A stretch of 58,266 bases of DNA from Desulforhopalus sp. (GCA_023231425.1 JALNVI010000011.1:1-58266), one strand, 5' to 3'; positions 31,884 through 41,822 are shown, numbered from the stretch's first letter. Numbers and translations: made by a program. The notes: generated by a model not told the origin, from the sequence alone.

Positions 31884-34214
31884 ATGCTCAGTAAAACACT
31901 CGAACGCTCACTGATTCGTGCCATTCGCGAGGCAAAAAATCGCCATCATGAATATGTCACCCTTGAACACATGCTCTACGGACTGCTCTACGATGATCTT
32001 GCAGCCTACATCATCAGCGAGTGTGGCGGCTCCACTACTTCCCTGAAAGAGATGATTGAACACTTCATGGCTGAGGAAATGCCGCAAATTTCTTCCCCGC
32101 CCCGCCGCGAACCGATTCAGACCCGCGCCTTCAAGCGGGTCCTGCAACGGGCCGTCGCCCATGTGCAGAGCTGTGGAAAATCAAAGGTGGACAGCGGTGA
32201 TGTGCTGGCCGCCCTCTTTGAGGAAAAAGATTCGCATGCGGTCTATTTCCTCGCCTCTGAAGGACTGGAGAAACTGCCCACAGTCAACTTCATTGCCCAC
32301 GAGTTACCGGCCGAAAACCTGCAGAAGGCGCCTTCCCCCGATGAGGAAGAACCTGGCATAGAACGCAATCGTCATGAGATGAAGCGAGAACGGGAGAAGG
32401 AGGAGAAGACCCTTGAGGAGTTTACCGCCAACCTTACAGAACAGGCGGCACAAGGAAAACTTGACCCGCTGATCGGTCGCAACGAAGAGTTACAGCGCAT
32501 TATGCAGGTACTTTGCCGCCGGAAGAAAAACAATCCATTGCTCGTCGGCGAACCGGGTGTGGGCAAAACCTCCATGGCCGAAGGACTCGCCCTGCGTATC
32601 CACGATGACCGTGTTGCCCGTGATATGGGAGAAAAACCGCTCGTCCCGGATCTGCTGGAGAATATGGAAGTGCTCATGCTTGATATGGGCGGTCTCGTTG
32701 CTGGCACCAAATACCGGGGGGACTTTGAAAAACGGCTCAAATCAGTGGTTCAATCAGTACAGAAGCGCCCAAATTCGGTGCTCTTCATTGATGAGATACA
32801 CACGATCGTCGGTGCCGGAGCCACCAGCGGCGGCTCAATGGACGCCTCCAACCTGCTCAAACCGGCTTTGCAATCCGGCACGCTGCGGGTAATCGGCTCC
32901 ACCACATATGAAGAGTATAAAAACCAGATCGAGAAAGATCGAGCCCTTTCCCGCCGGTTCCAGAAAATCGACATTGAGGAACCCTCGGTGGAAGACACCA
33001 TCAGCATCCTCAAGGGCCTGCAGCCCCGCTACGAGAAACACCACGATATCACCTATGCCCCTGCCTCCGTGGAGGCCATGGCCGAACTGGCCAACCGTTA
33101 CATCAACGAACGATTTTTGCCCGACAAGGCCATCGACGTTATGGATGAGGTCGGCGCACTCTTTCGTCTTGCCGGACGCAACGGGGCGACGGTCAAAGTG
33201 CCCGATGTAGAGAATGTTGTCTCCCTCATCGCCCACATTCCGGCGAAAACGACCACCGGGAATGAGGTTCGTGACCTTAAAAATCTTGAAAAACGCTTGC
33301 AAAAGGTGGTTTTCGGCCAGGACAAGGCTCTTGACGCGGTGGTTACTGCTGTCAAGCGCTCCCGTGCCGGTCTCGGCCATCCCCATGCACCCACCGGCAG
33401 TTTTCTCTTTACCGGTCCTACCGGCGTGGGCAAAACCGAGGTGGCTCGTCAGCTTGCAGCCTGTCTCAATGTCAATTTTGAACGTTTTGACATGAGTGAA
33501 TACATGGAGAAACATGCTGTTGCCCGCCTGATAGGCTCCCCTCCAGGTTATGTCGGCTTTGAAGAGGGTGGGCAGCTCACCGAGGCCATCCGCAAACATC
33601 CTTATACGGTATTGCTGCTTGATGAGATTGAAAAAGCCCATCCCGATATATTCTCCATCCTGCTGCAGGTAATGGACAACAGTACTCTCACCGACAACTC
33701 CGGGCGCAAGGCTGACTTCCGGAATGTTATTCTCATCATGACATCCAATGCCGGAGCGCGAGAACTCTCCACCACCACCATCGGCTTTGTCTCCAGCAGC
33801 AAGGGCAAAGACAAGACGATCATCAACCGCCTTTTTGCTCCAGAGTTCCGCAACAGGCTGGATGCAATCATCAGCTTCGCCCCCCTTGATCAAAAGAGCA
33901 CCGAGAAGGTGGTGGAGAAGACCATCCTCGAACTTGAAGAACAGCTCGCCGAGAAAAAAGTGATTATCAAACTCACTCTGGCCGCTCGTAAATCGCTGGC
34001 AAAACGCGGTTATGATCCAATCTTCGGAGCACGTCCACTGCGCCGTCTGATCATGAAAGAGATTGGCGATCCACTCACCGAGGAAATTCTCTTTGGAAAG
34101 CTCACCCATGGCGGGGCTGTCACCGTAGGCGACAGTAAAGGCAAACTCACGTTCACCTATTCCCATGAGACTCTGGAGAAAAAAACCAAAAAAAGGGAGA
34201 AAGCAGTATCATGA
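31884..34214 (+). CDS. clpA: ATP-dependent Clp protease ATP-binding subunit ClpA
   Basis: A 776-residue AAA+ unfoldase that feeds ClpP. The N-domain (MLSKTLERSLIRAI, about 1-145) binds ClpS. The first AAA+ module has GEPGVGKTS and VLFIDEIHTI. The second has GPTGVGKTE, VLLLDEIEKAHPD and the sensor-2 GARPLRR. The start at 31884 was chosen because it follows GAGGAG and begins with the canonical N-domain, whereas the frame extends upstream inside clpS without meaning. Its stop overlaps the hinT start (ATGA). clpP is not in the window. Confidence 0.97.
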   Translation: MLSKTLERSLIRAIREAKNRHHEYVTLEHMLYGLLYDDLAAYIISECGGSTTSLKEMIEHFMAEEMPQISSPPRREPIQTRAFKRVLQRAVAHVQSCGKSKVDSGDVLAALFEEKDSHAVYFLASEGLEKLPTVNFIAHELPAENLQKAPSPDEEEPGIERNRHEMKREREKEEKTLEEFTANLTEQAAQGKLDPLIGRNEELQRIMQVLCRRKKNNPLLVGEPGVGKTSMAEGLALRIHDDRVARDMGEKPLVPDLLENMEVLMLDMGGLVAGTKYRGDFEKRLKSVVQSVQKRPNSVLFIDEIHTIVGAGATSGGSMDASNLLKPALQSGTLRVIGSTTYEEYKNQIEKDRALSRRFQKIDIEEPSVEDTISILKGLQPRYEKHHDITYAPASVEAMAELANRYINERFLPDKAIDVMDEVGALFRLAGRNGATVKVPDVENVVSLIAHIPAKTTTGNEVRDLKNLEKRLQKVVFGQDKALDAVVTAVKRSRAGLGHPHAPTGSFLFTGPTGVGKTEVARQLAACLNVNFERFDMSEYMEKHAVARLIGSPPGYVGFEEGGQLTEAIRKHPYTVLLLDEIEKAHPDIFSILLQVMDNSTLTDNSGRKADFRNVILIMTSNAGARELSTTTIGFVSSSKGKDKTIINRLFAPEFRNRLDAIISFAPLDQKSTEKVVEKTILELEEQLAEKKVIIKLTLAARKSLAKRGYDPIFGARPLRRLIMKEIGDPLTEEILFGKLTHGGAVTVGDSKGKLTFTYSHETLEKKTKKREKAVS

Positions 34215-34549
34215 ACGATTGTATTTTTTGTAAAATAATTGCAGGAGAAATCCCCGCCGACAAACTCTACGAGGATGATGATGTCCTGGCTTTTCGCGAC
34301 ATCAACCCGCAGGCACCGGTGCATTTTCTGCTGGTGCCCAAAAAGCACATCCCAATGCCAAAGGACATCACCGCCGTCGATGAAGCAGTGATGGGCAAAC
34401 TTTTCCGTATCGCCGCAGAATTGGCGAAACAGGAAGGCGTGGAAGATAACTACCGGGTGGTGCTCAACAACGGTGCCAAATCCGGCCAGGAAGTATTCCA
34501 TGTGCATATGCACATCCTCGGGGGCAGGCTGGCTCCCCGACCGCTCTGA
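34211..34549 (+). CDS. hinT: HIT family protein (HinT-like purine nucleoside phosphoramidase)
   Basis: A 112-residue protein of the HINT branch. It opens with CIFCKIIAGEIPADKLYEDD, with one of the zinc cysteine pairs, and carries the nucleotide-binding histidine triad VFHVHMHILGG near the end. Family members cut the P-N bond of AMP-lysine and similar adducts. It is coupled to clpA by an ATGA overlap and followed by a terminator. Confidence 0.95.
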   Translation: MNDCIFCKIIAGEIPADKLYEDDDVLAFRDINPQAPVHFLLVPKKHIPMPKDITAVDEAVMGKLFRIAAELAKQEGVEDNYRVVLNNGAKSGQEVFHVHMHILGGRLAPRPL

Positions 34550-34561
34550 GCTCATAAGAAA

Positions 34562-34590
34562 GAAACCTCCCGTACTCTGCAGGAGGTTTC
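34562..34590 (+). terminator. terminator of clpS-clpA-hinT
   Basis: The stem GAAACCTCC/GGAGGTTTC lies 13 bases after the hinT stop and is followed by TCTCTCT, a weak U-tract. Repeat copy E begins at its foot. Confidence 0.65.
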
Positions 34591-34597
34591 TCTCTCT

Positions 34598-34754
34598 GGG
34601 GCCCCTTGAATAACCTTGTATTTCGTTCATATTCGAAACGCAGGGAGAAATTTACCGCAGACCTTTGATATCTCGACGTCTCGTTCCTCACTTTGTCGGA
34701 GGATAAATTTTTGACTGTAACGAAAAAGATGAACGACAGACTGGTTCTTCAATG
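34598..34754 (-). repeat. dispersed intergenic repeat family 1, copy E (reverse orientation)
   Basis: 157 bp. The plus strand starts GGGGCCCCTTGAATAACC, the best-preserved right terminus of the family, and ends GAACGACAGACTGGTTCTTC. The central hairpin TCCTC/GAGGA is present on the minus strand. It bridges the hinT terminator and the first possible rmuC start codon (34752), which lies at the element's edge. Confidence 0.85.
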
Positions 34755-36083
34755 TTTTCTTATTTCACCATGACCCGAATCCTTCTGCTCCTGGCCTCTC
34801 CCCTCAATGAAATCCTTCCCCCCTCCTTTCCTCTGCCGGCTCTTGCCGTAGTCAGTCTCTTTTGCACCTCGCTCTTTGCCTGCCTCTCTCTGCTGTTCAG
34901 CCTGCGCCTGCACCGCGAGCAGGGACGGAGAAGAGACGCCGACACGCAGATTGTCCGACTCGGCGGGGAACTGCACGAGCACGAGATCCGCAACACCCGC
35001 CTGAGTGTAAAACTGGAGAGTGAGGAACGCCTCTTCATGGAAAAGCTCAACCTTCTTCAAGAGGCACGCGACGAACTCAAACTCCAGTTTGAGAACCTCG
35101 CCGGAAAGATCTTCAGCGAAAAGGCAGAGCGTTTCAGCGAACTGAACCGTGAGCGGATACAGAGTATCCTCTCGCCCTTCAACGAGAAACTCGGCGAACT
35201 GCACCAGCAGATTGGGAATATCTACAACGCCGACAGCAGGGAACGCTTCGCCCTCAAGGAGGAGATCAGACAACTCAAAGAGCTCAACCTTCACCTCGGC
35301 AAAGAGGCCGAAAATCTCAGCCGGGCCCTGCGCAGCGATAATAAGACCATCGGCAACTGGGGGGAGATGGTGCTGGAGCGCCTGCTGGAAATAGCCGGAC
35401 TGCGCCGGGAGATTGAATTCACCACCCAGGGCACCTTCCGCACCGCCGACGGCTCCCTGATCCGCCCCGATGTCATCATCCATCTGCCTGAAGGGCGGGA
35501 GATCATCATTGATGCCAAGACCAGCCTGCTGGCCTGGAGCCGCTGCGTCGCGGCAACGGGAGAAGAGGAACGCAACACAGCCCTCGGAGAACTCATTATC
35601 TCCCTGCGCCGCCACGCCGAAGGACTTGGCAAAAAGAATTATCCTGGAGCCACAGCCCTGCGCTCCCTCGACTTTGTCCTGATGTTCATCCCGGTGGAGG
35701 CTGCTTTCGCCGCCGCCTGCAGTCACGACCCAACCCTGATGGAGAGTGCCCTTCGCCTGAATGTTATCATGATCAGCCCCTGTACCCTGCTCACCACCCT
35801 GCGCACGGTACAAAACCTGTGGAAATTTGAGCAGCAGGGCAAAAACGCCCAGGAGATCGCCAGCCGGGCTTCACTGCTCTACGACAAGTTCTGCGGCTTC
35901 CTTGAGGAGATGGAAAAGCTCACCCGCCAGCTCGACAGCGCCCGCAGCTGCTGCGACGGCGCCCTCAACAAACTCGCCCGCGGCCGGGGCAACCTCATCT
36001 CTCAGGCGGAACAGTTACGCGGACTCGGCGTACAACCCTCAAAAGAACTGCCACAGAGTATCATCGAACGGGCAGAAATGTAG
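34752..36083 (+). CDS. rmuC: DNA recombination protein RmuC
   Basis: Up to 443 residues. An N-terminal membrane segment (LPALAVVSLFCTSLFACLSL, about 24-43) is followed by a long coiled coil (about 55-190). The RmuC nuclease-like domain then has GNWGEMVLERLLEIAGL and IIDAKTSLLAW (the D..K of restriction-like folds), followed by LDFVLMFIPVEAAF. RmuC limits inversions at short inverted repeats in E. coli. Two starts are possible: the ATG at 34752 inside repeat copy E, or the ATG at 34770. Neither has a clear ribosome site. Confidence 0.9.
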   Translation: MFSYFTMTRILLLLASPLNEILPPSFPLPALAVVSLFCTSLFACLSLLFSLRLHREQGRRRDADTQIVRLGGELHEHEIRNTRLSVKLESEERLFMEKLNLLQEARDELKLQFENLAGKIFSEKAERFSELNRERIQSILSPFNEKLGELHQQIGNIYNADSRERFALKEEIRQLKELNLHLGKEAENLSRALRSDNKTIGNWGEMVLERLLEIAGLRREIEFTTQGTFRTADGSLIRPDVIIHLPEGREIIIDAKTSLLAWSRCVAATGEEERNTALGELIISLRRHAEGLGKKNYPGATALRSLDFVLMFIPVEAAFAAACSHDPTLMESALRLNVIMISPCTLLTTLRTVQNLWKFEQQGKNAQEIASRASLLYDKFCGFLEEMEKLTRQLDSARSCCDGALNKLARGRGNLISQAEQLRGLGVQPSKELPQSIIERAEM

Positions 36084-36157
36084 CGCCGCAAGACAACTTA
36101 CAGTAATATAGGGGTCTTACAGAGGTTTAAAACTCCCCCCGGCGAGGATCAGAAATA

Positions 36158-37669
36158 ATGCTTCACAAACAGTTTATCGACAGGGCGAAACAGTCAGGCT
36201 CCACCCCGGCCCTCCACGACTTCACCACAGAGCGGGTTCTCACCCGGAGTGAAATGCTCATTGCCACTCTCATTCTCACCCGTCGATTCCGCCGCATGAG
36301 TCACGGCTGTATCGGGGTCATGATTCCCGTCACTGCGGGCTGCATCCTGACCAAGATTGCCATCCTCATGAGTGGCCGAACCCCGGTGATGATCAATTAC
36401 TCCACAGGTGCCGGGCATAACGCCCGCTACGCCCAGCGCACCTGCGCTTTCAAAACCATCATCACCTCCCGTGCCCTGCTGGCAAAAATCCAGTGCCCCG
36501 AGATTGAGGGCATGGTCTATATTGAAGACATCTTCGCCACCCTCAGCAAACGGGAGAAGATTACTGCCGCCCTCATCGCCGCCCTGCCGGCATCACTCAT
36601 CAAAAAAATGGTCTACGGCGGCGACCCGGATGACACCGCCGTTATCCTTTTTACCAGCGGCAGCGAGAAAGATCCCAAAGCGGTACAGCTCTCTCATAGA
36701 AACATTGAGTCCAACATCGCCAGCATGATCTCTATCTTCACCTTTTCGCCCGACGATGTTTTCATGTGCAGTCTTCCCTATTTTCACGTCTATGGCCTCA
36801 CCGTCACCTTCTGGCTGCCGCTGACCTACGGCATGAAAATGCTCACGGTAGCCGACCCGCTGGATTTCGCAAAGGTCTGCACAGTGATGCGTGACCACAA
36901 TGCCACCTTTCTCATCGGCACCCCCTCTTTTTTCTGGGGTTACCTGCGCAAATCAAAAGAGAACGATTTCAAGACTCTGCGCATTGCCATTGTTGGTGCC
37001 GACAAGTGCCCGGATTCTCTACGCAACGGCTGGAAAGAAAAACACAACGTCACCCTCCTTGAAGGCTACGGAGCAACCGAGTGCTCCCCGGTCATCTCCA
37101 CAAATACCCTTGAGTACAACCGCCCCGGTTCGGTGGGGAAACCGATTCCCGGCATTGAGATACGAATCGAGCACTATAAGACCGGCGTTGAGTGTCAGGC
37201 AGGGGAGGACGGCCGCATCCTCGTACGCGGTAATTCAGTGATGAAAGGGTACTTTAATAACTTTGAGCAAACCTCCCTCCACATCCGTAACGGCTGGTAC
37301 GACACCGGAGACATGGGCAATATCGACGCCGATGGCTACCTGTGGCATATCGGACGACTCAAGCGTTTCGTCAAGATCGGTGGAGAGATGATCAGCCTTG
37401 TCAAGATTGAGAGCGTGCTGGAGAACCTCCTCCCCGAAGATGCGGACTGTTGTGTAGTGGAAACACCAGACCCGCGCAAGGGGGCAAAAATTGTCGCCGT
37501 AGTTACTACAAAGATTGATGAGAAGGCAACCCTCAAAGCGATGGCAAAAGAGTTGCCAAAGATCGCCCTGCCCAAAATCTTCCTCGTCTGGGAAAGTCTG
37601 CCCAAAATGGGAAGCGGCAAGATTGATTTTCGCAAGATAACCGAGATGACGCAGGAAGAACTGCACTGA
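36158..37669 (+). CDS. acyl-CoA/acyl-ACP synthetase (AMP-binding, Aas-like)
   Basis: A 503-residue adenylate-forming enzyme. The ATP loop reads VILFTSGSEKDPKAV, with E replacing the usual T as in the synthetase half of Aas. LEGYGATECSPVIS, WYDTGDMGNID and the C-terminal catalytic lysine in KMGSGKIDFR are present. This pattern resembles the acyl-ACP synthetase domain of 2-acylglycerophosphoethanolamine acyltransferase, but the acyltransferase half is absent. It probably activates a fatty or related acid for membrane lipid use. It follows GAGGAT and leads a tightly spaced run of transporter genes (6 bases to the next). Confidence 0.85.
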   Translation: MLHKQFIDRAKQSGSTPALHDFTTERVLTRSEMLIATLILTRRFRRMSHGCIGVMIPVTAGCILTKIAILMSGRTPVMINYSTGAGHNARYAQRTCAFKTIITSRALLAKIQCPEIEGMVYIEDIFATLSKREKITAALIAALPASLIKKMVYGGDPDDTAVILFTSGSEKDPKAVQLSHRNIESNIASMISIFTFSPDDVFMCSLPYFHVYGLTVTFWLPLTYGMKMLTVADPLDFAKVCTVMRDHNATFLIGTPSFFWGYLRKSKENDFKTLRIAIVGADKCPDSLRNGWKEKHNVTLLEGYGATECSPVISTNTLEYNRPGSVGKPIPGIEIRIEHYKTGVECQAGEDGRILVRGNSVMKGYFNNFEQTSLHIRNGWYDTGDMGNIDADGYLWHIGRLKRFVKIGGEMISLVKIESVLENLLPEDADCCVVETPDPRKGAKIVAVVTTKIDEKATLKAMAKELPKIALPKIFLVWESLPKMGSGKIDFRKITEMTQEELH

Positions 37670-37675
37670 GAAGCC

Positions 37676-38503
37676 ATGATACCGCCAACCTGCCCTCTCC
37701 TGCCCCCTGAAAAACGAATCCCTTTTTTTCGCAGTGCACGTTTTGACATTCTGCTGTACATCACAGTACTCCTCCTCTCCGGCCTGGTTTTCCATCTTCT
37801 GATGGACAGCGGAGAGGCTCAGTACCCATGGGACTGGGAAACCGTGCCCCAATATATCATCAGCCATACCGACGGCCACTGGCAGGCCGGTCTGCTGCTG
37901 CAGGGGCTTGGCGTCACTCTGCAAATTGCTGCAGTAAGCCTGGCAGGGGCTTTTTGCGTCGGACTTGTCACCGCGCTGCTCCGCAGAAGTGACGCTCCAG
38001 CGGCCCGCTTTCTCGCCACACTTTATCTGGAGGTAAGCCGCAACACACCGCTGCTCATCCAGATCTTCTTCATTTATTTTGTCCTCGGCCCGGTGCTGGG
38101 AATCAACCGTTTTTGGGCTGCAGTACTCTCCCTGAGCTGTTTTGACGGAGCTTACGCTGCGGAGATCTTCCGCAGCGGGATTGAATCGGTGGGACGCGGT
38201 CAATTTGAGGCCGCAAAAAGCCTCGGCCTCTCCCCGTGGATCACCTGGCGAAAAGTGATTATTCCGCTGGCACTGCGCAAGATCCTCCCTCCCCTCGCCA
38301 GCCAGTCTATCTCCCTCGTCAAGGATTCAGCGCTGGTGGGAGCCATCGCGATCTTCGACCTCACTCAGCAGGGAAAAATGATTATTGCCGACACCTATCT
38401 CACCTTTGAGATATGGCTGGTGGTCGGCGCCATCTATGTTGCAGTCACCGCTGTTCTCTCCATCACCGTCAGCATGATAGAGTCCCGAGTAAGACTTCAG
38501 TAA
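37676..38503 (+). CDS. amino acid ABC transporter permease (HisM/GltK family), first of two
   Basis: A 275-residue inner-membrane permease. It has five to six hydrophobic segments, and the transport signature GLGVTLQIAAVSL begins the permease domain at about residue 80. The EAA loop that docks the ATPase is present as FEAAKSLGLSPWITWRKVIIP. A periplasmic-looking insert (DSGEAQYPWDWETVPQYI) follows the first membrane segment. The relation to polar amino acid systems is clear, but the substrate is not. It is followed by its binding protein and, after that, by a second permease. An ATP-binding subunit is not encoded here. Confidence 0.92.
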   Translation: MIPPTCPLLPPEKRIPFFRSARFDILLYITVLLLSGLVFHLLMDSGEAQYPWDWETVPQYIISHTDGHWQAGLLLQGLGVTLQIAAVSLAGAFCVGLVTALLRRSDAPAARFLATLYLEVSRNTPLLIQIFFIYFVLGPVLGINRFWAAVLSLSCFDGAYAAEIFRSGIESVGRGQFEAAKSLGLSPWITWRKVIIPLALRKILPPLASQSISLVKDSALVGAIAIFDLTQQGKMIIADTYLTFEIWLVVGAIYVAVTAVLSITVSMIESRVRLQ

Positions 38504-38556
38504 GTGGTCAGGAAAATGACCGATGGTCACCATTCATTTTACAAGAGGAAAATGCT

Positions 38557-39366
38557 ATGAAACTTCAGAAAGCTGTTACTGCGTTGCTGCTTGTAACGCT
38601 CACCCTGATCGCCGGAACCAGCTTTGCCGCAGAGGAAAAAGGCAAACTGATCAACACCATTCAGAAGCGGGGAGTACTGCGGGTGGGCATGGATATCTTC
38701 AAGCCCTGGGCTATGAAAGATTCCACTGGAGAACTGGTGGGGTTTGAAATTGATGTGGCCCGCAAACTCGGCAGCGATATGGGGGTGAAGGTAGAGTTCA
38801 TGCCCACCGCCTGGGACGGCATTATCCCCGCCCTGTTGACCAGACGTTTTGATGTCGTCATCGGAGGAATGGGCATCACCGAGAAACGCCAGCGCAAAGT
38901 CGATTTCACCACCCCCTACGACAACGGCGGACAGGCCATCGTCGCCAATAAAAAGAAGGCAGAGGGGATGAACACTCTTGAAGCCTTCAACACTCCCGGC
39001 GTAGAAATCGCCGTGAAACTCGGCACCACCGCCGCCGATGCCGCGAAAAAGACCTTCCCCAAAGCAACCCTGCGCTACTTCGACACCGAACCCGCCGCCT
39101 ACCAGGAACTGCGTAACGGCAAGGTCGCCGCCGTGGTCAGTCAGGCGCCGAAACCGGCCTTTGAGGCCATCGACTACAGCGACATTCTTTTCACCCCCGT
39201 TGCAGGGACCTTCACAAAGGAGCCCATCGGCATGGCTCTGCGGAAAGGTGACACCACCTCACTCGCCTTCTTTAACAACTGGATCAAGACCAATGACCAG
39301 TGGCTCAAAGAGCGTCATCACTACTGGTTCGAAACCCGCGACTGGGTCACTGACGAACTCAGATAA
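38557..39366 (+). CDS. amino acid ABC transporter substrate-binding protein
   Basis: A 269-residue periplasmic binding protein of the family-3 solute-binding type. The signal peptide (hydrophobic LLLVTLTLIAGTSFAA) ends after TSFAA. The mature part has RGVLRVGMDIFKPWAM, GFEIDVARKLG and DVVIGGMGITEKRQRKVDF, the family hallmark. The ATG at 38557 follows AGAGGAAAA and gives a proper signal peptide. It lies between two permease genes, so the three form one uptake system. The ligand is unknown. The usual ligand arginine of such proteins may be the R of EKRQRKVDF. Confidence 0.95.
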   Translation: MKLQKAVTALLLVTLTLIAGTSFAAEEKGKLINTIQKRGVLRVGMDIFKPWAMKDSTGELVGFEIDVARKLGSDMGVKVEFMPTAWDGIIPALLTRRFDVVIGGMGITEKRQRKVDFTTPYDNGGQAIVANKKKAEGMNTLEAFNTPGVEIAVKLGTTAADAAKKTFPKATLRYFDTEPAAYQELRNGKVAAVVSQAPKPAFEAIDYSDILFTPVAGTFTKEPIGMALRKGDTTSLAFFNNWIKTNDQWLKERHHYWFETRDWVTDELR

Positions 39367-39494
39367 GAGGCTGTGAAGGCCGGGATTTCACTCCATTCCG
39401 AAATTCCGGCTAATACCTCTTGTCCGCCCCCTCCGGGGCTCCGAATTCTGACGCGACCTTTCCGCCTTTAACCTCACTTCCACGCGATGACACA

Positions 39495-40382
39495 ATGTTT
39501 TTCAAAAAGTTGAAGCTCCTTGATATAATTCTTATTGTCGCGACCGCAGCCCTCCTGCTGGTCATCGCTCTGCGCATGACCTGGTCTCTCGACTACCACT
39601 GGAACTGGCACGTCATCCTGCCCTACATGTTCCAGACCAGCCCCGTCACAGGAGGCTTCCGCCCCGGCCTGCTCCTCGAAGGACTTTTTATCACCCTGCG
39701 TGTCTCCCTCTACAGCATGGTGTTTGCGCTTTTTATCGGTTTTTTCATCGGCCGCCTGCGAGTCTCTCCACGCCTTTTCTGCCGCCTCCTCGGGCGCAGT
39801 TATGTGGAGACAATTCGCAACATGCCAGCCCTTGTACTTCTCTTTATCTTCTATTATTTTATCAGCGGCCAGCTGCTTTCACTGCTCGGCCTGGAAGAAC
39901 GTGTGCTTGCCACCAGTGAGGAAATCCAGCGGATTATCATTGCCCTCTTCGCCCGCCCCAGTCTGATCACCCAGTTTCTCTCCGGTGTCCTTGCCCTCGC
40001 CCTCTTTGAGGGTGCCTACATCGCGGAAATTGTCCGTGGAGGTATCCAGAGTGTCGCGCCAGGCCAGTGGGAGGCAGGAGCCTCTCTTGGCCTGAGCCGC
40101 CACCAGCAGTTTCGACGCATAATTATGCCACAGGCGATGAAGATTATGCTGCCGCAGCTCGCCAATGAATTTATCAATACGGTCAAGTGGTCTTCCATCG
40201 TCTCCTTTATTTCCATCCAGGAGCTGACCTACGATGGAACTCAGATCATCGCCTCAACCAATGCCACCATTGAAGTCTGGACGGTGGTCGCTCTGATGTA
40301 TCTTGCAGTCTGCCTGTTACTCTCCCTCGGGGTCCGGCGTCTGGAAAAACACTACGCCGGAAACGCCGGGAAGGCCTGCTGA
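39495..40382 (+). CDS. amino acid ABC transporter permease, second of two
   Basis: A 295-residue permease from the ATG at 39495, where MFFKKLKLLDIILIV begins the first membrane helix. It shares the design of the permease at 37676: a membrane anchor, a short insert (DYHWNWHVILPYM) and then GLFITLRVSLYSMVF. The EAA loop is WEAGASLGLSRHQQFRRIIMP. It likely pairs with the first permease as a heterodimer. A longer frame from a TTG at 39420 has no support. The spacing to the MFS gene is 18 bases. Confidence 0.92.
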   Translation: MFFKKLKLLDIILIVATAALLLVIALRMTWSLDYHWNWHVILPYMFQTSPVTGGFRPGLLLEGLFITLRVSLYSMVFALFIGFFIGRLRVSPRLFCRLLGRSYVETIRNMPALVLLFIFYYFISGQLLSLLGLEERVLATSEEIQRIIIALFARPSLITQFLSGVLALALFEGAYIAEIVRGGIQSVAPGQWEAGASLGLSRHQQFRRIIMPQAMKIMLPQLANEFINTVKWSSIVSFISIQELTYDGTQIIASTNATIEVWTVVALMYLAVCLLLSLGVRRLEKHYAGNAGKAC

Positions 40383-40400
40383 AGCAGGAGAAACATCATA

Positions 40401-41822
40401 ATGCAACACAGAAAGCTGCCGAAATCTACCCCGTCGATACTGAACTCTCCGTACAGCATACCCAATATCCGGCTTTTCATTCTCTTCCGCTGTTGTTTCA
40501 CCGCACGCTTTTACTACCCTGTTTTTACAATTCTTTTCCTCGATTATGGCCTGACTCTTGAACAGTTTTCCCTGCTCAACACCATCTGGGCAATCACCAT
40601 CGTTTGCGCCGAGGTCCCCTCGGGCGCACTGGCCGATGTCCTCGGCCGCAAATACCTGCTGGTTACAACCGCGGTTCTGATGATCCTCGAAATGACCATC
40701 CTCGCCGTTGTTCCCACCGGCAACAGCAATATTATCTTCCAGGCCTTTCTCATCAACCGCATTCTCAGCGGACTTGCAGAATCAATGGCAAGCGGTGCCG
40801 ACGAAGCCATCGCCTATGACAGTCTCGTCCAGGAGGGGATGCAACACCTGTGGGCGAAAGTTCTCACCACCACCTATCGTGTCAAGGCTCTCACGGCAAT
40901 CTTTTCACTCACTCTCGGGTCGCTGATCTATGCCCCGTCATCCGTCAACAGCGTACTCGCTTTCCTTGGCATTGACGTCACCCTCACTCAGCAGACCACC
41001 ATGCGCTTCCCCATCTATGGTACTCTGATCTTTGCGGTGTTCGCCTTTTTCACTGCCATAAAGATGAAGGAGGTCACCATTGAGAACCCTGACGATGAGC
41101 CAGGGGTAAAAACAACGGTCGCAAGTGCATTTTTCAAAACCCTTGATGCCGGACGGTGGATACGGCGAACCCCCTTCGCCCTCGCCATCATTCTCTTCGG
41201 CATGTGTTTCGATCATGTCCTGCGGCTCGTTGTCACTTTTACGAGTCAATATTACCGCTGCATCGACCTGCCCGACGCCAGCTTCGGTGTCATCGGCGCC
41301 ACCCTCTCTCTGCTCGCAATGGTAACACCAAAGATAGCCGAGGTTCTCTGCGAAGAGCGCAGTCCGCGTACCAACATGATTATCCTGGCGATACTCACCC
41401 TGCTCAGCCTCTTCGGTCTTGCACAATTTTCCCTCATGGGGGGACTTTTCTTTGTCGCCACCACCACCATTACCATGACCTTCGTCAGTTTCATGGTCAG
41501 CAACTATCTTAACATCATCACCGATTCCAGGAGACGGGCAACGGTCTTGAGTTTCAAAGGAATGGCCTTCAATATTGCCTATGGTTCAATCAGCTTCTTC
41601 TTCGCCCTCCTGCTCACCCGGCTGCGCAGCGACCTCACCGATGAACATCCCCTGTGGGCAACTGAACAGATCGCGGATGCAGCCTTCATGGAAGGGATCA
41701 CCTGGCTCCCCTGGTTTACTCTTCTGGCACTGATTGTACTGATCTTTATCAGTAACCGCATGTTGCGCGACAGCACCGACCATCTTCATATCCCCATTCC
41801 ACATTCTGAGGCGAAACAATGA
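40401..41822 (+). CDS. MFS transporter
   Basis: A 473-residue membrane protein with about 12 hydrophobic segments. The MFS loop 2-3 motif is seen as EVPSGALADVLGRKYLL (about 70-86), and the charged helix-end ESMASGADEAIAYDS follows in helix 4. The family includes tetracycline-like and unknown efflux pumps. Nothing in the sequence fixes the substrate. A good GGAG site precedes the ATG. Its stop overlaps the start of the PHP phosphatase gene (ATGA), and it belongs to the same run of genes as the ABC transporter. Confidence 0.85.
   Translation: MQHRKLPKSTPSILNSPYSIPNIRLFILFRCCFTARFYYPVFTILFLDYGLTLEQFSLLNTIWAITIVCAEVPSGALADVLGRKYLLVTTAVLMILEMTILAVVPTGNSNIIFQAFLINRILSGLAESMASGADEAIAYDSLVQEGMQHLWAKVLTTTYRVKALTAIFSLTLGSLIYAPSSVNSVLAFLGIDVTLTQQTTMRFPIYGTLIFAVFAFFTAIKMKEVTIENPDDEPGVKTTVASAFFKTLDAGRWIRRTPFALAIILFGMCFDHVLRLVVTFTSQYYRCIDLPDASFGVIGATLSLLAMVTPKIAEVLCEERSPRTNMIILAILTLLSLFGLAQFSLMGGLFFVATTTITMTFVSFMVSNYLNIITDSRRRATVLSFKGMAFNIAYGSISFFFALLLTRLRSDLTDEHPLWATEQIADAAFMEGITWLPWFTLLALIVLIFISNRMLRDSTDHLHIPIPHSEAKQ

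Noticed and set aside
32835..34166. 443-codon minus-strand frame opposite clpA
   Set aside because: Antisense shadow of a conserved AAA+ gene without domain features.
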